A stretch of DNA of 64,000 nucleotides from Kibdelosporangium banguiense (GCF_017876405.1 NZ_JAGINW010000001.1:2927203-2991202), one strand, 5' to 3'. Positions 26,952 to 38,131 are shown, counted from the stretch's first letter. Program-made: numbers and translations. Notes: generated by a model from the sequence alone, not told the origin.

Positions 26952-27602
26952 ATGTCTGACAGGCAAGTGAAGGGCATTCTGGGCACCAAGCTCGGCATGA
27001 CCCAGGTCTTCGACGAGTCGAACCGGGTAGTCCCGGTGACCGTCGTTCAGGCCGGGCCGAACGTGGTGACCCAGGTCCGCACCCAGGACAACGATGGCTA
27101 CACCGCGGTCCAGCTGGCGTTCGGCGCCGTGGACCCCCGCAAGGTGAACAAGCCGGAGACCGGGCACTTCACCAAGGCCGGCGTCACCCCCCGGCGAGTG
27201 CTCGCCGAACTGCGCACCACTGACGCGGACTCCTACGAGGTCGGCCAGGAGATCACCGCCGAGGTGTTCGAGGCCGGCACCGTCATCGACGTCACCGGCA
27301 CCAGCAAGGGCAAGGGCACCGCGGGTGTCATGAAGCGCCACGGCTTCAAGGGTTTGAGCGCCTCGCACGGTACCCAGCGCAAGCACCGCTCGCCGGGTTC
27401 CATCGGCGGGTGCGCCACCCCGGGCCGCGTGTTCAAGGGCCTGCGGATGGCCGGCCGCATGGGTCACGTCAAGGTGACCACCCAGAACCTGACCGTGCAC
27501 CGGGTCGACGCCGACTCCGGCCTCATCCTGATCAAGGGTGCGGTGCCGGGTCCCAAGGGCGGCCTGGTGTTCCTCAAGAGCGCCGCGAAGGGTGGTGCGT
27601 GA
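26952..27602 (+). CDS. rplC: 50S ribosomal protein L3
   Basis: A 216-aa 23S rRNA-binding protein near the peptidyl-transferase centre. The start [15 protein letters not shown] and the central loop [20 protein letters not shown] are typical. The Shine-Dalgarno is GGAGAG; rplD follows after one base. Confidence 0.98.
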   Translation: MSDRQVKGILGTKLGMTQVFDESNRVVPVTVVQAGPNVVTQVRTQDNDGYTAVQLAFGAVDPRKVNKPETGHFTKAGVTPRRVLAELRTTDADSYEVGQEITAEVFEAGTVIDVTGTSKGKGTAGVMKRHGFKGLSASHGTQRKHRSPGSIGGCATPGRVFKGLRMAGRMGHVKVTTQNLTVHRVDADSGLILIKGAVPGPKGGLVFLKSAAKGGA

Positions 27603-27603
27603 A

Positions 27604-28287
27604 ATGACCAGCGTTGACGTTCGCACCCCGGACGGCAAGACCGACGGCTCCGTCGAGCTGCCCGCGGGCATCTTCGACGTGCAGGCGAACATCCCGCTGA
27701 TGCACCAGGTTGTCGTCGCCCAGGAAGCCGCCGCGCGGCAGGGCACCCACGACACCAAGACTCGCGGTGAGGTTCGCGGTGGCGGCAAGAAGCCGTACCG
27801 CCAGAAGGGCACCGGCCGGGCCCGCCAGGGTTCGACCCGCGCGCCGCAGTTCATCGGCGGTGGCACGGTGCACGGTCCGACTCCGCGGGACTACTCCCAG
27901 CGGACCCCCAAGAAGATGAAGGCCGCCGCCCTGCGTGGTGCCCTCTCCGACCGGGCGCGGGCCGAGCAGCTGCACATCGTGTCCTCTTTGGTCACCGGCG
28001 AGAAGCCGTCCACGAAGGACGCCCGCAAGGCGCTCGCCGCCATCAGCGGTGCCAAGCACGTGCTCGTGGTGCTCAACCGGGACGACGAGCTGAACCTGCT
28101 GTCGGTGCGCAACCTGGACAACGTCCACGTGTTGTGGCCGGACCAGTTGAACACCCGCGACGTGATCTTCGCCGACGACGTGGTGTTCACCAAGGACGCG
28201 TACGAGGCGTTCGTGGCGGGCCCGATCAGTGGCCGCTCCGCGAAGGCGACCGCTCGCTCCGGTGAAGTTGAGGAGGAGTCGAAGTGA
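27604..28287 (+). CDS. rplD: 50S ribosomal protein L4
   Basis: A 227-aa protein with an extended exit-tunnel loop ([20 protein letters not shown]) and globular surface domain. In other bacteria L4 represses its own S10 operon; no comparable leader is identifiable here. The ATG at 27604 lies 1 base after the rplC stop. Confidence 0.97.
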   Translation: MTSVDVRTPDGKTDGSVELPAGIFDVQANIPLMHQVVVAQEAAARQGTHDTKTRGEVRGGGKKPYRQKGTGRARQGSTRAPQFIGGGTVHGPTPRDYSQRTPKKMKAAALRGALSDRARAEQLHIVSSLVTGEKPSTKDARKALAAISGAKHVLVVLNRDDELNLLSVRNLDNVHVLWPDQLNTRDVIFADDVVFTKDAYEAFVAGPISGRSAKATARSGEVEEESK

Positions 28288-28583
28288 TTCCCGACCCCCG
28301 CGACATCCTTCGCGCGCCGGTCATCTCCGAGAAGTCCTACGGCTTGCTCGAAGAGAACAAGTACACGTTCCTGGTCCACCCCGACGCCAACAAGACGGCG
28401 ATCAAGATCGCGGTCGAGAAGGTGTTCGGCGTCAAGGTGATCAGCGTGAACACGCTGAACCGGCAGGGCAAGCGCAAGCGCACCCGCACCGGGTTCGGCA
28501 AGCGCAAGGACACCAAGCGCGCCATCGTGACACTTTCCGCCGACAGCAAGCCGATCGAGATCTTCGGCGGCCCGGCCGCCTAG
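28284..28583 (+). CDS. rplW: 50S ribosomal protein L23
   Basis: A 99-aa exit-tunnel-rim protein that docks trigger factor and SRP ([13 protein letters not shown] start). The GTG overlaps the rplD stop by 4 bases (GTGA) and follows GGAGGAGTC, so translation is coupled. Confidence 0.97.
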   Translation: MIPDPRDILRAPVISEKSYGLLEENKYTFLVHPDANKTAIKIAVEKVFGVKVISVNTLNRQGKRKRTRTGFGKRKDTKRAIVTLSADSKPIEIFGGPAA

Positions 28584-28603
28584 GGAACGAGGAACTCGCA
28601 GAG

Positions 28604-29437
28604 ATGGGCATCCGCAAGTACAAGCCGACGACGCCGGGCCGTCGTGGCTCGAGCGTCTCGGACTTCGCCGAGATCACCCGTGATCACCCGGAGAAGTCGC
28701 TGGTCCGGCCGCTGAACAAGAAGGGCGGCCGCAACGCGCACGGCAAGATCACCACCCGGCACAAGGGTGGCGGTCACAAGCGCGCGTACCGCTTGATCGA
28801 CTTCCGTCGCAATGACAAGGACGGCGTGCCGGCCAAGGTCGCTCACATCGAGTACGACCCCAACCGCACCGCCCGCATCGCGCTGCTGCACTACGCGGAC
28901 GGCGAGAAGCGCTACATCATCGCGCCGGAGAAGCTGCGCCAGGGCGACCCGATTGAGAACGGCCCCAAGGCCGACATCAAGCCGGGCAACAACCTGCCGC
29001 TGCGCAACATCCCGGTCGGCACCGTGGTGCACGCGATCGAGCTCCGCCCCGGTGGCGGCGCCAAGATCGCCCGGTCCGCCGGCGCCAGTGTCCAGCTGGT
29101 GGCCCGTGAGGGTCAGTACGCGCAGCTGCGGATGCCCTCCGGCGAAATCCGCAACGTCGACGTCCGCTGCCGCGCCACGGTCGGTGCGGTCGGCAACGCC
29201 GAGCAGTCCAACATCAACTGGGGCAAGGCCGGCCGGATGCGGTGGAAGGGCAAGCGCCCGACCGTCCGTGGTGTGGCCATGAACCCGGTCGACCACCCGC
29301 ACGGTGGTGGTGAGGGCAAGACCTCCGGTGGTCGTCACCCGGTGAACCCGGCCGGTAAGCCCGAAGGCCGTACTCGTCGCCGTAAAGCGAGCGACCGGAT
29401 GATCGTCCGTCGCCGCAAGACCGGCAAGAAGCGCTGA
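28604..29437 (+). CDS. rplB: 50S ribosomal protein L2
   Basis: A 277-aa protein essential for subunit joining and peptidyl-transferase activity. The C-terminal signature [15 protein letters not shown] containing the conserved His is intact. The ATG at 28604 is preceded by GAGGAAC, and the [14 protein letters not shown] start matches the family; reading upstream is open but non-homologous. Confidence 0.98.
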   Translation: MGIRKYKPTTPGRRGSSVSDFAEITRDHPEKSLVRPLNKKGGRNAHGKITTRHKGGGHKRAYRLIDFRRNDKDGVPAKVAHIEYDPNRTARIALLHYADGEKRYIIAPEKLRQGDPIENGPKADIKPGNNLPLRNIPVGTVVHAIELRPGGGAKIARSAGASVQLVAREGQYAQLRMPSGEIRNVDVRCRATVGAVGNAEQSNINWGKAGRMRWKGKRPTVRGVAMNPVDHPHGGGEGKTSGGRHPVNPAGKPEGRTRRRKASDRMIVRRRKTGKKR

Positions 29438-29455
29438 GCAGGAAGGGAGTGAACC

Positions 29456-29737
29456 ATGCCACGTAGCCTGAAAAAGGGCCCGTTCGTTGACGACCACCTG
29501 CTCAAGAAGGTGGACGCGCTGAACGAGTCCGGCAAGAAGACGGTGATCAAGACCTGGTCTCGCCGGTCCACGATCATCCCGGACATGCTGGGACACACCA
29601 TCGCGGTGCACGACGGCCGCAAGCACGTCCCGGTCTTCGTCTCGGAGGCCATGGTCGGGCACAAGCTGGGCGAATTCGCCCCGACCCGCACCTTCAAGGG
29701 CCACATCAAGGACGACCGGAAGTCCCGCCGCCGCTGA
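29456..29737 (+). CDS. rpsS: 30S ribosomal protein S19
   Basis: A 93-aa head protein that contacts S13 ([19 protein letters not shown] start, [13 protein letters not shown] motif). The Shine-Dalgarno GGAAGGGAGTG is strong. Complete. Confidence 0.97.
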   Translation: MPRSLKKGPFVDDHLLKKVDALNESGKKTVIKTWSRRSTIIPDMLGHTIAVHDGRKHVPVFVSEAMVGHKLGEFAPTRTFKGHIKDDRKSRRR

Positions 29738-29778
29738 GCGGCGCGCCTAGAACACGAACCAGCAAGGGGTAAGCAGCG

Positions 29779-30216
29779 ATGAACGCCCGTGACGAAGCCG
29801 CGGTGGAGGAGCTTCCTACCGCCGTGGCTCGGGCTCGCTACGTGCGCACCACGCCGATGAAGGCGCGCCGCGTGATCGAGCTCATCAAGGGACGTAACGC
29901 CAGCGAGGCCCTGGCCGTGCTCCAGTTCGCGCCGCAGGCCGCCAGCGGTCCGGTCGCGAAGGTGCTCGCCAGTGCCATGGCAAACGCCGAGAACAACATG
30001 AGCCTCGACCCGGAGACGCTCTGGGTGAGCAAGGCGTATGTGGACGAGGGCCCGACCCTCAAGCGGTTCCGCCCCCGTGCGCAGGGCCGCGCGTACCGCA
30101 TCCGCAAGCGCACCAGCCACATCACGGTCGAGGTCGTTTCGCGCCCGAAGCCGGAGGCTGCTCGCAAGCCCGGCCGCAAGGCCGCGAAGACCAGTGAGAA
30201 GGGAAGTGCCAGCTAG
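29779..30216 (+). CDS. rplV: 50S ribosomal protein L22
   Basis: A 145-aa exit-tunnel protein; the beta-hairpin loop residues ([18 protein letters not shown]), where macrolide resistance changes occur, look normal. It has a longer, Lys/Ala-rich C-terminal tail (from about residue 118). The stop shares a base with the rpsC start. Confidence 0.96.
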   Translation: MNARDEAAVEELPTAVARARYVRTTPMKARRVIELIKGRNASEALAVLQFAPQAASGPVAKVLASAMANAENNMSLDPETLWVSKAYVDEGPTLKRFRPRAQGRAYRIRKRTSHITVEVVSRPKPEAARKPGRKAAKTSEKGSAS

Positions 30217-31079
30217 TGGGTCAGAAGATCAACCCGCACGGCTTCCGCCTGGGTATCACCACTGACTGGAAGTCCCGCTGGTACGCGGACAAGCAGTACG
30301 CGGAGTACGTGGCGGAAGACGTCAAGATCCGGAAGCTGCTGTCCAAGGGCATGGAGCGTGCCGGCATCTCCAAGGTGGAGATCGAGCGGACCCGGGACCG
30401 CGTGCGGGTGGACATCCACACCGCGCGTCCGGGCATCGTCATCGGCCGCCGCGGCGCCGAGGCGGACCGTATCCGCGGTGAGCTGGAGAAGCTCACCAAG
30501 AAGCAGGTCCAGCTGAACATCCTCGAGGTCAAGAACCCCGAGTCGGATGCCCAGCTGGTCGCGCAGGCAGTCGCCGAGCAGCTGTCCAACCGTGTGGCCT
30601 TCCGCCGCGCGATGCGTAAGGCCATTCAGTCGGCCATGCGTTCGCCGCAGGTCAAGGGCATCCGGGTGCAGTGCGGTGGCCGTCTCGGCGGTGCCGAGAT
30701 GTCCCGCTCGGAGCACTACCGCGAGGGTCGCGTCCCGCTGCACACGCTGCGTGCGGACATCGACTACGGCTTCTTCGAGGCCCGTACCACCTTCGGCCGC
30801 ATCGGCGTGAAGGTCTGGATCTACAAGGGTGAGGTTGTTGGCGGCCGCCGCCAGCACGACGCCCGTGACAACGCCACGCAGGAGCGCGCCCCGCGCCGCG
30901 AGCGTCCGAGCCGCGCCCGTCGTTCCGGTGCCACTGGTACCACCGCGACGAGCACTGAGGCCGGACGGGCCGCCGCCCAAGAGGCAAAAACTGGTGCCGC
31001 AGCCGAGGATGCGCCATCGGCGTCCGGGTCCGTCAACAACGGGACCCCGGAGGCCACGGCAGGGAATGGGGAGGGCTGA
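30216..31079 (+). CDS. rpsC: 30S ribosomal protein S3
   Basis: A 287-aa protein with the KH RNA-binding domain ([13 protein letters not shown]) and mRNA-entry-helicase residues. Residues from about 215 form a low-complexity Arg/Ala/Thr/Gly-rich tail, longer than in E. coli (233 aa) as in other actinobacteria. The GTG at 30216 overlaps the rplV stop by 1 base. Confidence 0.97.
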   Translation: MGQKINPHGFRLGITTDWKSRWYADKQYAEYVAEDVKIRKLLSKGMERAGISKVEIERTRDRVRVDIHTARPGIVIGRRGAEADRIRGELEKLTKKQVQLNILEVKNPESDAQLVAQAVAEQLSNRVAFRRAMRKAIQSAMRSPQVKGIRVQCGGRLGGAEMSRSEHYREGRVPLHTLRADIDYGFFEARTTFGRIGVKVWIYKGEVVGGRRQHDARDNATQERAPRRERPSRARRSGATGTTATSTEAGRAAAQEAKTGAAAEDAPSASGSVNNGTPEATAGNGEG

Positions 31080-31082
31080 GCT

Positions 31083-31502
31083 GTGCTCATCCCACGCAAG
31101 GTCAAGCACCGTAAGCAGCACTCACCGAAGCGCCACGGCGCCGCCAAGGGTGGCACCAAGGTCAACTTCGGCGAGTACGGCATCCAGGCGCTCGAACCGG
31201 CGTACGTGACCAACCGGCAGATCGAGTCCGCCCGTATCGCCATCAACCGGCACATCCGCCGTGGTGGCAAGGTGTGGATCCAGGTCTTCCCGGACCGTCC
31301 GCTGACCAAGAAGCCCGCCGAGACCCGGATGGGTTCCGGTAAGGGTTCGCCCGAGTACTGGGTGGTCAACGTCAAGCCGGGTCGGGTGCTGTTCGAGATG
31401 AGCTTCCCGAACGAGGCCGTGGCGCGTGAGGCGCTGCGTCGTGCGATCCACAAGCTGCCGATGAAGTGCCGCATCGTCACGCGTGAAGGTGGTGACTTCT
31501 GA
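31083..31502 (+). CDS. rplP: 50S ribosomal protein L16
   Basis: A 139-aa A-site protein ([13 protein letters not shown] start, [19 protein letters not shown] core). The GTG follows GGGAGGGCTGAGCT. Its stop overlaps the rpmC start (TGATG), giving coupling. Confidence 0.97.
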   Translation: MLIPRKVKHRKQHSPKRHGAAKGGTKVNFGEYGIQALEPAYVTNRQIESARIAINRHIRRGGKVWIQVFPDRPLTKKPAETRMGSGKGSPEYWVVNVKPGRVLFEMSFPNEAVAREALRRAIHKLPMKCRIVTREGGDF

Positions 31503-31744
31503 TGGCAGTGACAGCCTCGGAGATCCGCGAGCTGACCGAGGAGGAGCTGGTGCTCCGCCTGCGCGAGGCCAAGGAGGAGCTGTTCAACCTCCGGTTCCAG
31601 ATGGCCACCGGCCAGCTGGACAACAACCGCCGGCTGCGCACGGTGCGGCGGGACATCGCCAAGATCTACACAGTGATGCGGGAGCGCGAACTGGGCTTGT
31701 CGGCTTCCCCTGACGAGACAGTTACGAACGAAGGTGCCGCATGA
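31502..31744 (+). CDS. rpmC: 50S ribosomal protein L29
   Basis: An 80-aa two-helix protein at the tunnel exit, core [20 protein letters not shown] and [15 protein letters not shown]. It is about 15 residues longer than E. coli L29 because of a C-terminal tail. Its end overlaps rpsQ by 4 bases. Confidence 0.96.
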   Translation: MAVTASEIRELTEEELVLRLREAKEELFNLRFQMATGQLDNNRRLRTVRRDIAKIYTVMRERELGLSASPDETVTNEGAA

Positions 31745-32022
31745 CCGAGCCGACCGCTCAGGAGAACGAGAGCCGCAACCGCCGCAAGGTGCGCGAGGGC
31801 TACGTCGTCTCCGACAAGATGGACAAGACCGTTGTGGTCCAGCTTGAGGACCGCAAGAAGCACCGTCGCTACTCCAAGGTTCTGCGCACCACCAGCAAGG
31901 TGAAGGTGCACGACGAGGAGAACGCCGCCGGTGTCGGTGACCGCGTCCTGCTGATGGAGACTCGCCCGCTGTCGGCCACCAAGCGCTGGCGGCTCGTCGA
32001 GATCCTCGAGAAGGCCAAGTAA
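31741..32022 (+). CDS. rpsQ: 30S ribosomal protein S17
   Basis: A 93-aa primary 16S rRNA binder of OB fold ([19 protein letters not shown]). Starts at the ATGA overlap with rpmC. A 68-bp gap follows, which is the break between the S10 and spc groups; I see no clear promoter in it. Confidence 0.97.
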   Translation: MTEPTAQENESRNRRKVREGYVVSDKMDKTVVVQLEDRKKHRRYSKVLRTTSKVKVHDEENAAGVGDRVLLMETRPLSATKRWRLVEILEKAK

Positions 32023-32090
32023 GCAACAGCTATTGACCGCGCGTATCAGGTCGGAAATCTGCTACGCCACAACGGGTCAGGGAGAAAGCA

Positions 32091-32459
32091 GTGATTCAGC
32101 AGGAGTCGCGGCTGCGTGTCGCCGACAACACCGGTGCCAAGGAGATCCTTTGCATCCGTGTTCTCGGCGGTTCCGGCCGTCGCTACGCGGGCATCGGCGA
32201 CATCATCGTCGCCACCGTGAAGGACGCGATCCCGGGTGCGGGTGTGAAGAAGGGTGACGTCGTCAAGGCCGTCATCGTCCGCACCGCCAAGGAGCGTCGC
32301 CGTCCGGATGGCTCGTACATCCGCTTCGACGAGAACGCCGCGGTGCTCATCAAGAACGACACCGAGCCGCGTGGTACCCGCATCTTCGGCCCGGTCGGCC
32401 GTGAGCTGCGGGACAAGAAGTTCATGAAGATCATTTCGTTGGCGCCGGAGGTGCTCTGA
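32091..32459 (+). CDS. rplN: 50S ribosomal protein L14
   Basis: A 122-aa subunit-interface protein ([19 protein letters not shown] start). The GTG at 32091 follows AGGGAGAAAG. It opens the spc-type gene set and is 2 bases from rplX. Confidence 0.97.
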   Translation: MIQQESRLRVADNTGAKEILCIRVLGGSGRRYAGIGDIIVATVKDAIPGAGVKKGDVVKAVIVRTAKERRRPDGSYIRFDENAAVLIKNDTEPRGTRIFGPVGRELRDKKFMKIISLAPEVL

Positions 32460-32461
32460 CC

Positions 32462-32779
32462 ATGAAGGTGAAAAAGGGCGACACTGTCGTCGTTATCGCC
32501 GGCAAGGACAAGGGCGCCAAGGGCAAGGTCATCCAGGCCTACCCCAAGGACAACCGCGTTCTTGTCGAGGGTGTCAACCGCATCAAGAAGCACACCAAGA
32601 TCACCCAGACGCAGCGTGGCGCCCAGTCGGGCGGGATCGTGACCCAGGAGGCCCCGATCCACGTCAGCAACGTCATGGTGGTCGCCGACGGCAAGGCCGT
32701 CCGGGTGGGCTACAAGACCAACGACGAGGGCCGCAAGGTTCGCGTGGCCCGCGGCAAGGGCAACGGGAAGGAGATCTGA
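32462..32779 (+). CDS. rplX: 50S ribosomal protein L24
   Basis: A 105-aa assembly-initiator protein with a KOW motif ([20 protein letters not shown]). The ATG is 2 bases after rplN; complete and typical. Confidence 0.97.
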   Translation: MKVKKGDTVVVIAGKDKGAKGKVIQAYPKDNRVLVEGVNRIKKHTKITQTQRGAQSGGIVTQEAPIHVSNVMVVADGKAVRVGYKTNDEGRKVRVARGKGNGKEI

Positions 32780-32781
32780 TC

Positions 32782-33345
32782 ATGACTACCGCTGAGAAGA
32801 CCATCCCGCGGCTCAAGGCCCGCTACCGCGCGGAGATCGCGCCGGCGTTGCACAAGGATTTCTCCTACGACAACGTCATGCAGATCCCCGGCGTCGTGAA
32901 GATCGTCGTCAACATGGGTGTCGGTGACGCCGCCCGCGACGGCAAGCTGATCGAGGGCGCGGTTCGCGACCTGGCCACGATCACCGGCCAGCGTCCCGAG
33001 GTTCGCAAGGCCCGCAAGTCCATCGCGCAGTTCAAGCTGCGTGAGGGCATGCCGATCGGAGCGCGTTGCACGCTGCGTGGCGACCGGATGTGGGAGTTCC
33101 TCGACCGTCTGCTGACGATCGCGCTTCCCCGTATCCGTGACTTCCGTGGCCTGTCGCCCAAGCAGTTCGACGGCAACGGCAACTATACGTTCGGTCTCAA
33201 CGAGCAGTCGATGTTCCACGAGATCGACCCGGACGCGATCGACCGCCAGCGCGGCATGGACATCACGATCGTGACCACCGCCATCAACGACGACGAGGGC
33301 CGGGCGCTGCTCAAGCACCTGGGCTTCCCGTTCCGGGAGAACTGA
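32782..33345 (+). CDS. rplE: 50S ribosomal protein L5
   Basis: A 187-aa 5S rRNA-binding protein of the central protuberance ([37 protein letters not shown]). The Shine-Dalgarno is AAGGAGATC. Standard place before S14. Confidence 0.97.
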   Translation: MTTAEKTIPRLKARYRAEIAPALHKDFSYDNVMQIPGVVKIVVNMGVGDAARDGKLIEGAVRDLATITGQRPEVRKARKSIAQFKLREGMPIGARCTLRGDRMWEFLDRLLTIALPRIRDFRGLSPKQFDGNGNYTFGLNEQSMFHEIDPDAIDRQRGMDITIVTTAINDDEGRALLKHLGFPFREN

Positions 33346-33348
33346 TCC

Positions 33349-33534
33349 ATGGCCAAGAAGGCGTTGATCCACAAGGCCGCGCAGAAGCCGAAGTTCAAGG
33401 TCCGCGGTTACACCCGCTGCCAGCGCTGCGGCCGCCCGCACTCCGTTTTCCGCAAGTTCGGCCTGTGCCGGATCTGCCTGCGGGAGATGGCCCACCGCGG
33501 TGAACTGCCCGGCGTGAGCAAGTCCAGCTGGTAA
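33349..33534 (+). CDS. rpsN: 30S ribosomal protein S14, type Z (zinc-binding)
   Basis: A 61-aa short S14 with two CxxC pairs (CQRCGRPH and CRIC), the zinc-binding C-plus form. Such genes often have a zinc-free paralogue elsewhere that replaces them under zinc starvation; none is visible in this window. Confidence 0.97.
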   Translation: MAKKALIHKAAQKPKFKVRGYTRCQRCGRPHSVFRKFGLCRICLREMAHRGELPGVSKSSW

Positions 33535-33608
33535 AGGCGAACCCGCCTCTACCTCCCATTTCACCGTAGGCCCCCGGGAACCGCGGTGAGAAAGGTTGAC
33601 AGGTCACC

Positions 33609-34007
33609 ATGACGATGACCGACCCGATCGCAGACTTCTTGACCCGTCTGCGCAACGCCAACTCGGCGTACCACGACGAGGTTGTACTGCCGCACTCGAA
33701 GATCAAGGCGAACATCGCCGAGATCCTCAAGCGTGAGGGCTACATCGCCGGCTACCGCGCGGAGCAGGGCGAGAAGTGCAAGAACCTGATCGTGGAGCTG
33801 AAGTACGGCCCCAACCGTGAGCGCAGCATCGCTGGTCTCCGCCGCATCTCCAAGCCGGGTCTGCGGGTGTACGCGAAGTCGACCGGCCTGCCGAAGGTGC
33901 TCGGCGGACTGGGCGTGGCGATCATTTCCACGTCGACCGGCCTGGTGACCGATCGACAGGCCAACAAGCAGGGTGTAGGCGGAGAAGTTCTCGCCTACGT
34001 CTGGTAG
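33609..34007 (+). CDS. rpsH: 30S ribosomal protein S8
   Basis: A 132-aa central-domain 16S rRNA binder ([14 protein letters not shown] start; [14 protein letters not shown] end). S8 represses the spc operon in E. coli. The ATG at 33609 is followed by a second in-frame ATG (33615), the usual ambiguity. A 74-bp gap precedes it. Confidence 0.97.
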   Translation: MTMTDPIADFLTRLRNANSAYHDEVVLPHSKIKANIAEILKREGYIAGYRAEQGEKCKNLIVELKYGPNRERSIAGLRRISKPGLRVYAKSTGLPKVLGGLGVAIISTSTGLVTDRQANKQGVGGEVLAYVW

Positions 34008-34022
34008 GGGAGGAGAGAAGGC

Positions 34023-34562
34023 ATGTCCCGTATCGGAAAGCTGCCGATCGCCGTCCCCTCCGGGGTCGACGTCAAGATCGATGGCCAGACAGTCAACGTC
34101 AAGGGGCCCAAGGGCACTCTGACGCACACCATTGTCGAGCCGATCAGCCTTGAGCGCGCCGAGGACGGCACGCTGCAGGTGAAGCGGCCCAACGACGAGC
34201 GTCAGAACCGTGCGCTGCACGGCCTGACTCGCACGCTCGTGAACAACCTCGTCGTCGGCGTCACCGCCGGTTACGAGAAGAAGCTTGAGATCCACGGCGT
34301 TGGTTACCGTGTCGCGCTCAAGGGCACTGAACTCGAGTTCCAGCTCGGTTACAGCCACTCGATCAAGGTGCCTGCCCCCGAGGGCATCACCTTCACGGTG
34401 GAGACCCCGACGCGGTTCTCGGTCAGCGGGATCGACAAGCAGCTCGTCGGTGAGGTCTCGGCCAACATCCGCAAGCTGCGCAAGCCCGACCCGTACAAGG
34501 GCAAGGGCGTCCGCTACGCGGGCGAGAAGATCCGCCGCAAGGTCGGAAAGACGGGTAAGTGA
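34023..34562 (+). CDS. rplF: 50S ribosomal protein L6
   Basis: A 179-aa two-domain protein near the sarcin-ricin loop ([17 protein letters not shown] start; [13 protein letters not shown] signature). The Shine-Dalgarno is GGGGAGGAGAG. Confidence 0.97.
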   Translation: MSRIGKLPIAVPSGVDVKIDGQTVNVKGPKGTLTHTIVEPISLERAEDGTLQVKRPNDERQNRALHGLTRTLVNNLVVGVTAGYEKKLEIHGVGYRVALKGTELEFQLGYSHSIKVPAPEGITFTVETPTRFSVSGIDKQLVGEVSANIRKLRKPDPYKGKGVRYAGEKIRRKVGKTGK

Positions 34563-34563
34563 C

Positions 34564-34965
34564 ATGAGCGAAGCAACCACAACAAAGCGGAAGCCGGTCG
34601 GCAAGGACATCTCGACCCGCCGTCGCGTGGCCCGCGCGCGTCGTCACTTCCGGCTCCGCAAGAAGATCAGCGGCACGCCGGCCCGTCCGCGCCTGGTCGT
34701 CAACCGGTCCTCGCGGCACATCGCCGTGCAGCTGATCGACGACCTGGCCGGTCACACCATCGCCGCCGCGACCTCCTTCGAGGCCGACGTGCGTGCGCTG
34801 GAGGGCGACAAGAAGGCCAAGGCCGCCAAGGTCGGGCAGCTGCTTGCCGCCCGCGCCAAGGACAAGGGCATCGACAAGGTCGTGTTCGACCGGGGTGGCT
34901 ACGACTACCACGGCCGGATCGCGGCGCTCGCCGACGCTGCCCGTGAGGCGGGTCTGGAGTTCTGA
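34564..34965 (+). CDS. rplR: 50S ribosomal protein L18
   Basis: A 133-aa 5S rRNA-binding protein ([20 protein letters not shown]; end [20 protein letters not shown]). The ATG at 34564 lies 1 base after the rplF stop; the open frame upstream lies inside rplF. Confidence 0.97.
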   Translation: MSEATTTKRKPVGKDISTRRRVARARRHFRLRKKISGTPARPRLVVNRSSRHIAVQLIDDLAGHTIAAATSFEADVRALEGDKKAKAAKVGQLLAARAKDKGIDKVVFDRGGYDYHGRIAALADAAREAGLEF

Positions 34966-35008
34966 TGAAGAACACCCGCGAAGTAATCGAGAACGGAAGG
35001 AACGCCTG

Positions 35009-35653
35009 ATGCCGGGACGTACACGGCAGGGTGGCGGCTTCGGCGGTCAGCAGGGCGGTCAGGGCGGCAACGACCGCGGCGACCGTCGCGACCGCAGGGA
35101 CCGTCGCGACGGTGGTCGTGGCGGCGCGGCCCAGGAGAAGACCCCGCACCTCGAGCGCGTTGTTGCGATCAACCGCGTCGCGAAGGTCGTGAAGGGTGGT
35201 CGTCGCTTCAGTTTCACCGCCCTGGTGGTCGTCGGTGACGGCGACGGTCAGGTCGGCGTCGGCTACGGCAAGGCCAAGGAGGTGCCCGCCGCGATCGCGA
35301 AGGGCGTGGAGGAAGCCAAGAAGAACTTCTTCCGCGTGCCCCGGATCGCCGGCACCATCCCGCACCCCATCCAGGGTGAGGACGCCGCGGGCGTCGTGCT
35401 GCTCCGTCCGGCCAGCGCCGGTACCGGTGTCATCGCCGGTGGCCCGGTGCGTGCCGTCCTGGAGTGCGCCGGTGTCCACGACGTGCTGTCGAAGTCGCTG
35501 GGTAGCGACAACGCCATCAACATCGTGCACGCCACTGTGGCGGCCCTGAAGGGCCTGCAGCGTCCGGAGGAGGTGGCTGCCCGCCGCGGCCTGCCGCTCG
35601 AGGACGTCGCCCCCGCCGCCATGCTGCGTGCCCGTGCACAGGCTGGTGCGTGA
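35009..35653 (+). CDS. rpsE: 30S ribosomal protein S5
   Basis: A 214-aa protein: a Gly/Arg/Asp-rich N-terminal tail (about residues 1-45) of the actinobacterial type precedes the S5 double-stranded-RNA-binding fold ([20 protein letters not shown]) and the C-terminal domain. The ATG at 35009 follows GGAAGGAAC; its stop overlaps rpmD. Confidence 0.97.
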   Translation: MPGRTRQGGGFGGQQGGQGGNDRGDRRDRRDRRDGGRGGAAQEKTPHLERVVAINRVAKVVKGGRRFSFTALVVVGDGDGQVGVGYGKAKEVPAAIAKGVEEAKKNFFRVPRIAGTIPHPIQGEDAAGVVLLRPASAGTGVIAGGPVRAVLECAGVHDVLSKSLGSDNAINIVHATVAALKGLQRPEEVAARRGLPLEDVAPAAMLRARAQAGA

Positions 35654-35838
35654 TGGCGAAGCTGCAGATCACCCAGGTCAAGAGCAAGATCGGCACCAAG
35701 CACAACCACCGCGAGTCGCTGCGCACCCTCGGGCTGCGCAAGATCCGCCAGAGCGTGGTGCGTGACGACACCCCTGAGGTCCGCGGCCTGGTTCACACCG
35801 TGCGGCACCTCGTGGTGGTCGAGGAGGTCAACGACTGA
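35653..35838 (+). CDS. rpmD: 50S ribosomal protein L30
   Basis: A 61-aa protein ([20 protein letters not shown]). The ATG at 35653 overlaps the rpsE TGA by one base; a GTG at 35650 is a less likely alternative. Its stop shares one base with the rplO ATG. Confidence 0.96.
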   Translation: MAKLQITQVKSKIGTKHNHRESLRTLGLRKIRQSVVRDDTPEVRGLVHTVRHLVVVEEVND

Positions 35839-36281
35839 TGGCCATCAAACTCCATCACCTGCGCCCCGCCCCCGGTGCCAAGACCGACAAGATCCGCGTC
35901 GGCCGTGGTGAGGGCTCCAAGGGCAAGACCGCCGGTCGTGGCACGAAGGGCACCAAGGCCCGCAAGAACGTGTCGCCCCGGTTCGAGGGTGGGCAGATGC
36001 CCATCCACATGCGGCTGCCGAAGCTCAAGGGCTTCAAGAACCGCTTCCGCGTGGAATACCAGATCGTCAACGTGGGCGATCTGGCCACGCTGTTCCCCGA
36101 GGGTGGCAAGGTCGGCATCCTCGACCTCGTCGCCAAGGGCGCCGTCCGCAAGGGCCAGCTCGTCAAGGTCCTCGGCGACGGCGACATCGCCGGCGTGAAG
36201 CTGGACGTCACCGTCCACGCCTTCTCCGGCAGCGCGATCGAAAAGATCACCTCCGCAGGTGGTTCGATCAACAAGCTGTGA
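35838..36281 (+). CDS. rplO: 50S ribosomal protein L15
   Basis: A 147-aa assembly protein with a Gly/Lys-rich N-terminus ([20 protein letters not shown]) and a globular end. It closes the spc ribosomal set. A terminator follows, so secY is transcriptionally separated here, unlike the classical rplO-secY linkage. Confidence 0.97.
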   Translation: MAIKLHHLRPAPGAKTDKIRVGRGEGSKGKTAGRGTKGTKARKNVSPRFEGGQMPIHMRLPKLKGFKNRFRVEYQIVNVGDLATLFPEGGKVGILDLVAKGAVRKGQLVKVLGDGDIAGVKLDVTVHAFSGSAIEKITSAGGSINKL

Positions 36282-36292
36282 GCCAGAACCAC

Positions 36293-36327
36293 AAAGGGCC
36301 GTCCCAGAATCCTGGGGCGGCCCTTTT
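36293..36327 (+). terminator. spc operon terminator
   Basis: A 15-bp stem (AAAGGGCCGTCCCAG with CTGGGGCGGCCCTTT, one G-T pair) with a 4-nt loop runs into TTTT, 11 nt after the rplO stop. It is a classical rho-independent form. Confidence 0.9.
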
Positions 36328-36379
36328 GGCGTCCGGACTGAGACCGGGTTGTGTTGTCGTGGTGTCAGGCTCGTCAGGC

Positions 36380-36913
36380 ATGAACACTCGGCGGTTGATC
36401 GGTGCGTGCCTGGCGCTGCTGGCTTCGGTTCTGCTGGCGCTTTCGCTGGTTTTCCCGCTGTATGTGAGCAGGATCGACTCGCCGATCGTGGCGACGACGA
36501 TGACGCTCACGGCTTGGGGGATCAAGTCGGGTGACGGTTCTGCCGGGACGCTCTTCGGCTTGGGGCCTGTGCATGGCTTTCCGTTGCTGTTCGCCACGAT
36601 TGTCCTGGTTGTCGCGAGTGTGCTGGCCTTTGCGGGGGCGAGGACTGGTGCTGCGCAGACTGGCGTGCGGACAGCCTGGATCTGGCTCACTATCGCGGCC
36701 GCGTTCGTCGTTGGGGTGGCTGTCACAGTGGTTCCGCAGGTGACGAGTTCGTTCCTGACGATGGGGCTGGGCCGGCCGGGAGGGGCTCTCGACTCGTACT
36801 TCGGCCTGGGGTTCTGGTCGCTGGTGGTCGGCGCTGTGTTCGCAGTGGCCGGAGCGGTCCTGGCCGGTGTGCCCGTGCGAAAGCCTGCTGATACCGGGCC
36901 TCAAGCCGCCTAG
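36380..36913 (+). CDS. four-helix membrane protein, first of a tandem pair
   Basis: A 177-aa protein with four predicted transmembrane helices (about residues 9-30, 65-85, 95-120 and 140-165). It shares blocks with the next gene (AAAFVVGVAVTVVPQV versus [36 protein letters not shown] versus [20 protein letters not shown]), so the two are a tandem duplication. The ATG at 36380 is chosen because upstream in-frame starts would lie in the terminator. Function unknown. Confidence 0.7.
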   Translation: MNTRRLIGACLALLASVLLALSLVFPLYVSRIDSPIVATTMTLTAWGIKSGDGSAGTLFGLGPVHGFPLLFATIVLVVASVLAFAGARTGAAQTGVRTAWIWLTIAAAFVVGVAVTVVPQVTSSFLTMGLGRPGGALDSYFGLGFWSLVVGAVFAVAGAVLAGVPVRKPADTGPQAA

Positions 36914-36996
36914 CGGCCGGGCCGTCATGTCTCGGAACGACATCGGGGGATGTGACGTGACCAGGACGTGTCCTTGCGCTGTCACGCTCCTGTCGC

Positions 36997-37578
36997 ATGA
37001 GCAACCGGCAACCATCCCGACGACTCGGCGCGTTTTTCGCTCTGCCGGCTTCGGTGCTGCTGATTCTTTCGCTGATCCTCCCGTTGTTCGTGGCCACGGT
37101 CAGCATGCCCGGCGTCATGGCCGAGATGACGACGACGATCTACGCCTGGGGGTTCGCCGACGACCGGCCGAAGATGTCCGACGGCAACCTGTTGCAGGAA
37201 CTGCCGATGCACGCCTATCCCATGGTGCTGGCCACGTTGATGTTCATCGTCGCGACGGTGATCGCCTTCGTGCGGGCCGGCGGTCGGTCAGCTGGGTTGT
37301 GGCTCACGGCTGCGGCTGCGTTCGTGGCCGGGATGGCGGCCACTGTCATCCCACAGGTGGTCAGCTGGTTCGCGTTCTACAGTCCGCTGATGCCTGAGCA
37401 AGAGATGGGCCCAGGCGACGGGCCTGCTCTGGGCCTGGGTTTCTGGGCGTTGATGGCCAGCGCCGTGCTGGCGGTGACGTCGGCTGTGCTCACGGTCAAA
37501 GCCGCCCCCAGATCAGAGACCACTGAGGTTCCGGCGCCAGCTAATGTCGATCCTCATGGAACTGGTGGTTCTGCTTGA
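36997..37578 (+). CDS. four-helix membrane protein, second of a tandem pair
   Basis: A 193-aa paralogue of the preceding protein with the same four-helix layout, plus an acidic/Pro-rich C-terminal tail. The start [20 protein letters not shown] aligns with MNTRRLIGACLALLASV of its neighbour. Its 3' end overlaps the idi start by 35 bases in another frame, so the two are probably co-translated. Family not recognised. Confidence 0.7.
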   Translation: MSNRQPSRRLGAFFALPASVLLILSLILPLFVATVSMPGVMAEMTTTIYAWGFADDRPKMSDGNLLQELPMHAYPMVLATLMFIVATVIAFVRAGGRSAGLWLTAAAAFVAGMAATVIPQVVSWFAFYSPLMPEQEMGPGDGPALGLGFWALMASAVLAVTSAVLTVKAAPRSETTEVPAPANVDPHGTGGSA

Positions 37579-38104
37579 CGAGGCCGGGCAAGCCGTGGGC
37601 ACCGCCGACAAGGCGACGGTTCACCACGAGCAGACCCCGCTGCACCTGGCGTTCTCCGCGTACGTCTTCGACGCGGACAACCGCTTCCTGCTGACCCGCA
37701 GGGCCCTCACCAAGCGGACGTGGCCGGGTGTCTGGACCAATTCGTGCTGTGGCCATCCAGGGCCCGGAGAGGGCATGCGTGACACTGTTACGCGTCGCCT
37801 CAAAGACGAGCTCGGCCTCGAAGCCGAGACGATCGACCTCGTGCTGCCGAGGTTCCGTTACCGCGCGGTCATGCCGGATGGCACGGTCGAGAACGAGATG
37901 TGTCCCGTCTACCGGGTTACCGTCAGCGCCGATCCGCGGCCTGACGCTGCCGAGGTCGACGACTTCGAGTGGGTCGACTGGCCGCCTCGGCGGGAGCTTT
38001 CCCCTTGGGCCACAAGGCAGATCCCCGAACTGGAGGCACTCGGTGCGGATCCCCGGAACTGGCCTTCCGGCACCGACGCCGAGCTGCCGCCCGCGGCCTG
38101 TTGA
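37544..38104 (+). CDS. idi: isopentenyl-diphosphate delta-isomerase, type 1
   Basis: A 186-aa Nudix-fold enzyme interconverting IPP and DMAPP. Catalytic Cys lies in TNSCCGHP (about residue 66), the metal-binding Nudix-like helix in [17 protein letters not shown], and catalytic Glu in ENEMCPVY. The ATG at 37544 or the in-frame ATG at 37556 could start it. Its place between membrane proteins and secY is unusual; supply of isoprenoid precursor is inferred from the family. Confidence 0.93.
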   Translation: MSILMELVVLLDEAGQAVGTADKATVHHEQTPLHLAFSAYVFDADNRFLLTRRALTKRTWPGVWTNSCCGHPGPGEGMRDTVTRRLKDELGLEAETIDLVLPRFRYRAVMPDGTVENEMCPVYRVTVSADPRPDAAEVDDFEWVDWPPRRELSPWATRQIPELEALGADPRNWPSGTDAELPPAAC

Positions 38105-38131
38105 GAAAAAACGATCAATGCGCCAGACGGG

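Noticed and set aside
36278..36379. Extended N-terminus for the first four-helix protein from 36278
   Set aside because: It would start inside rplO and run through the rho-independent terminator; the extension is not membrane-like.
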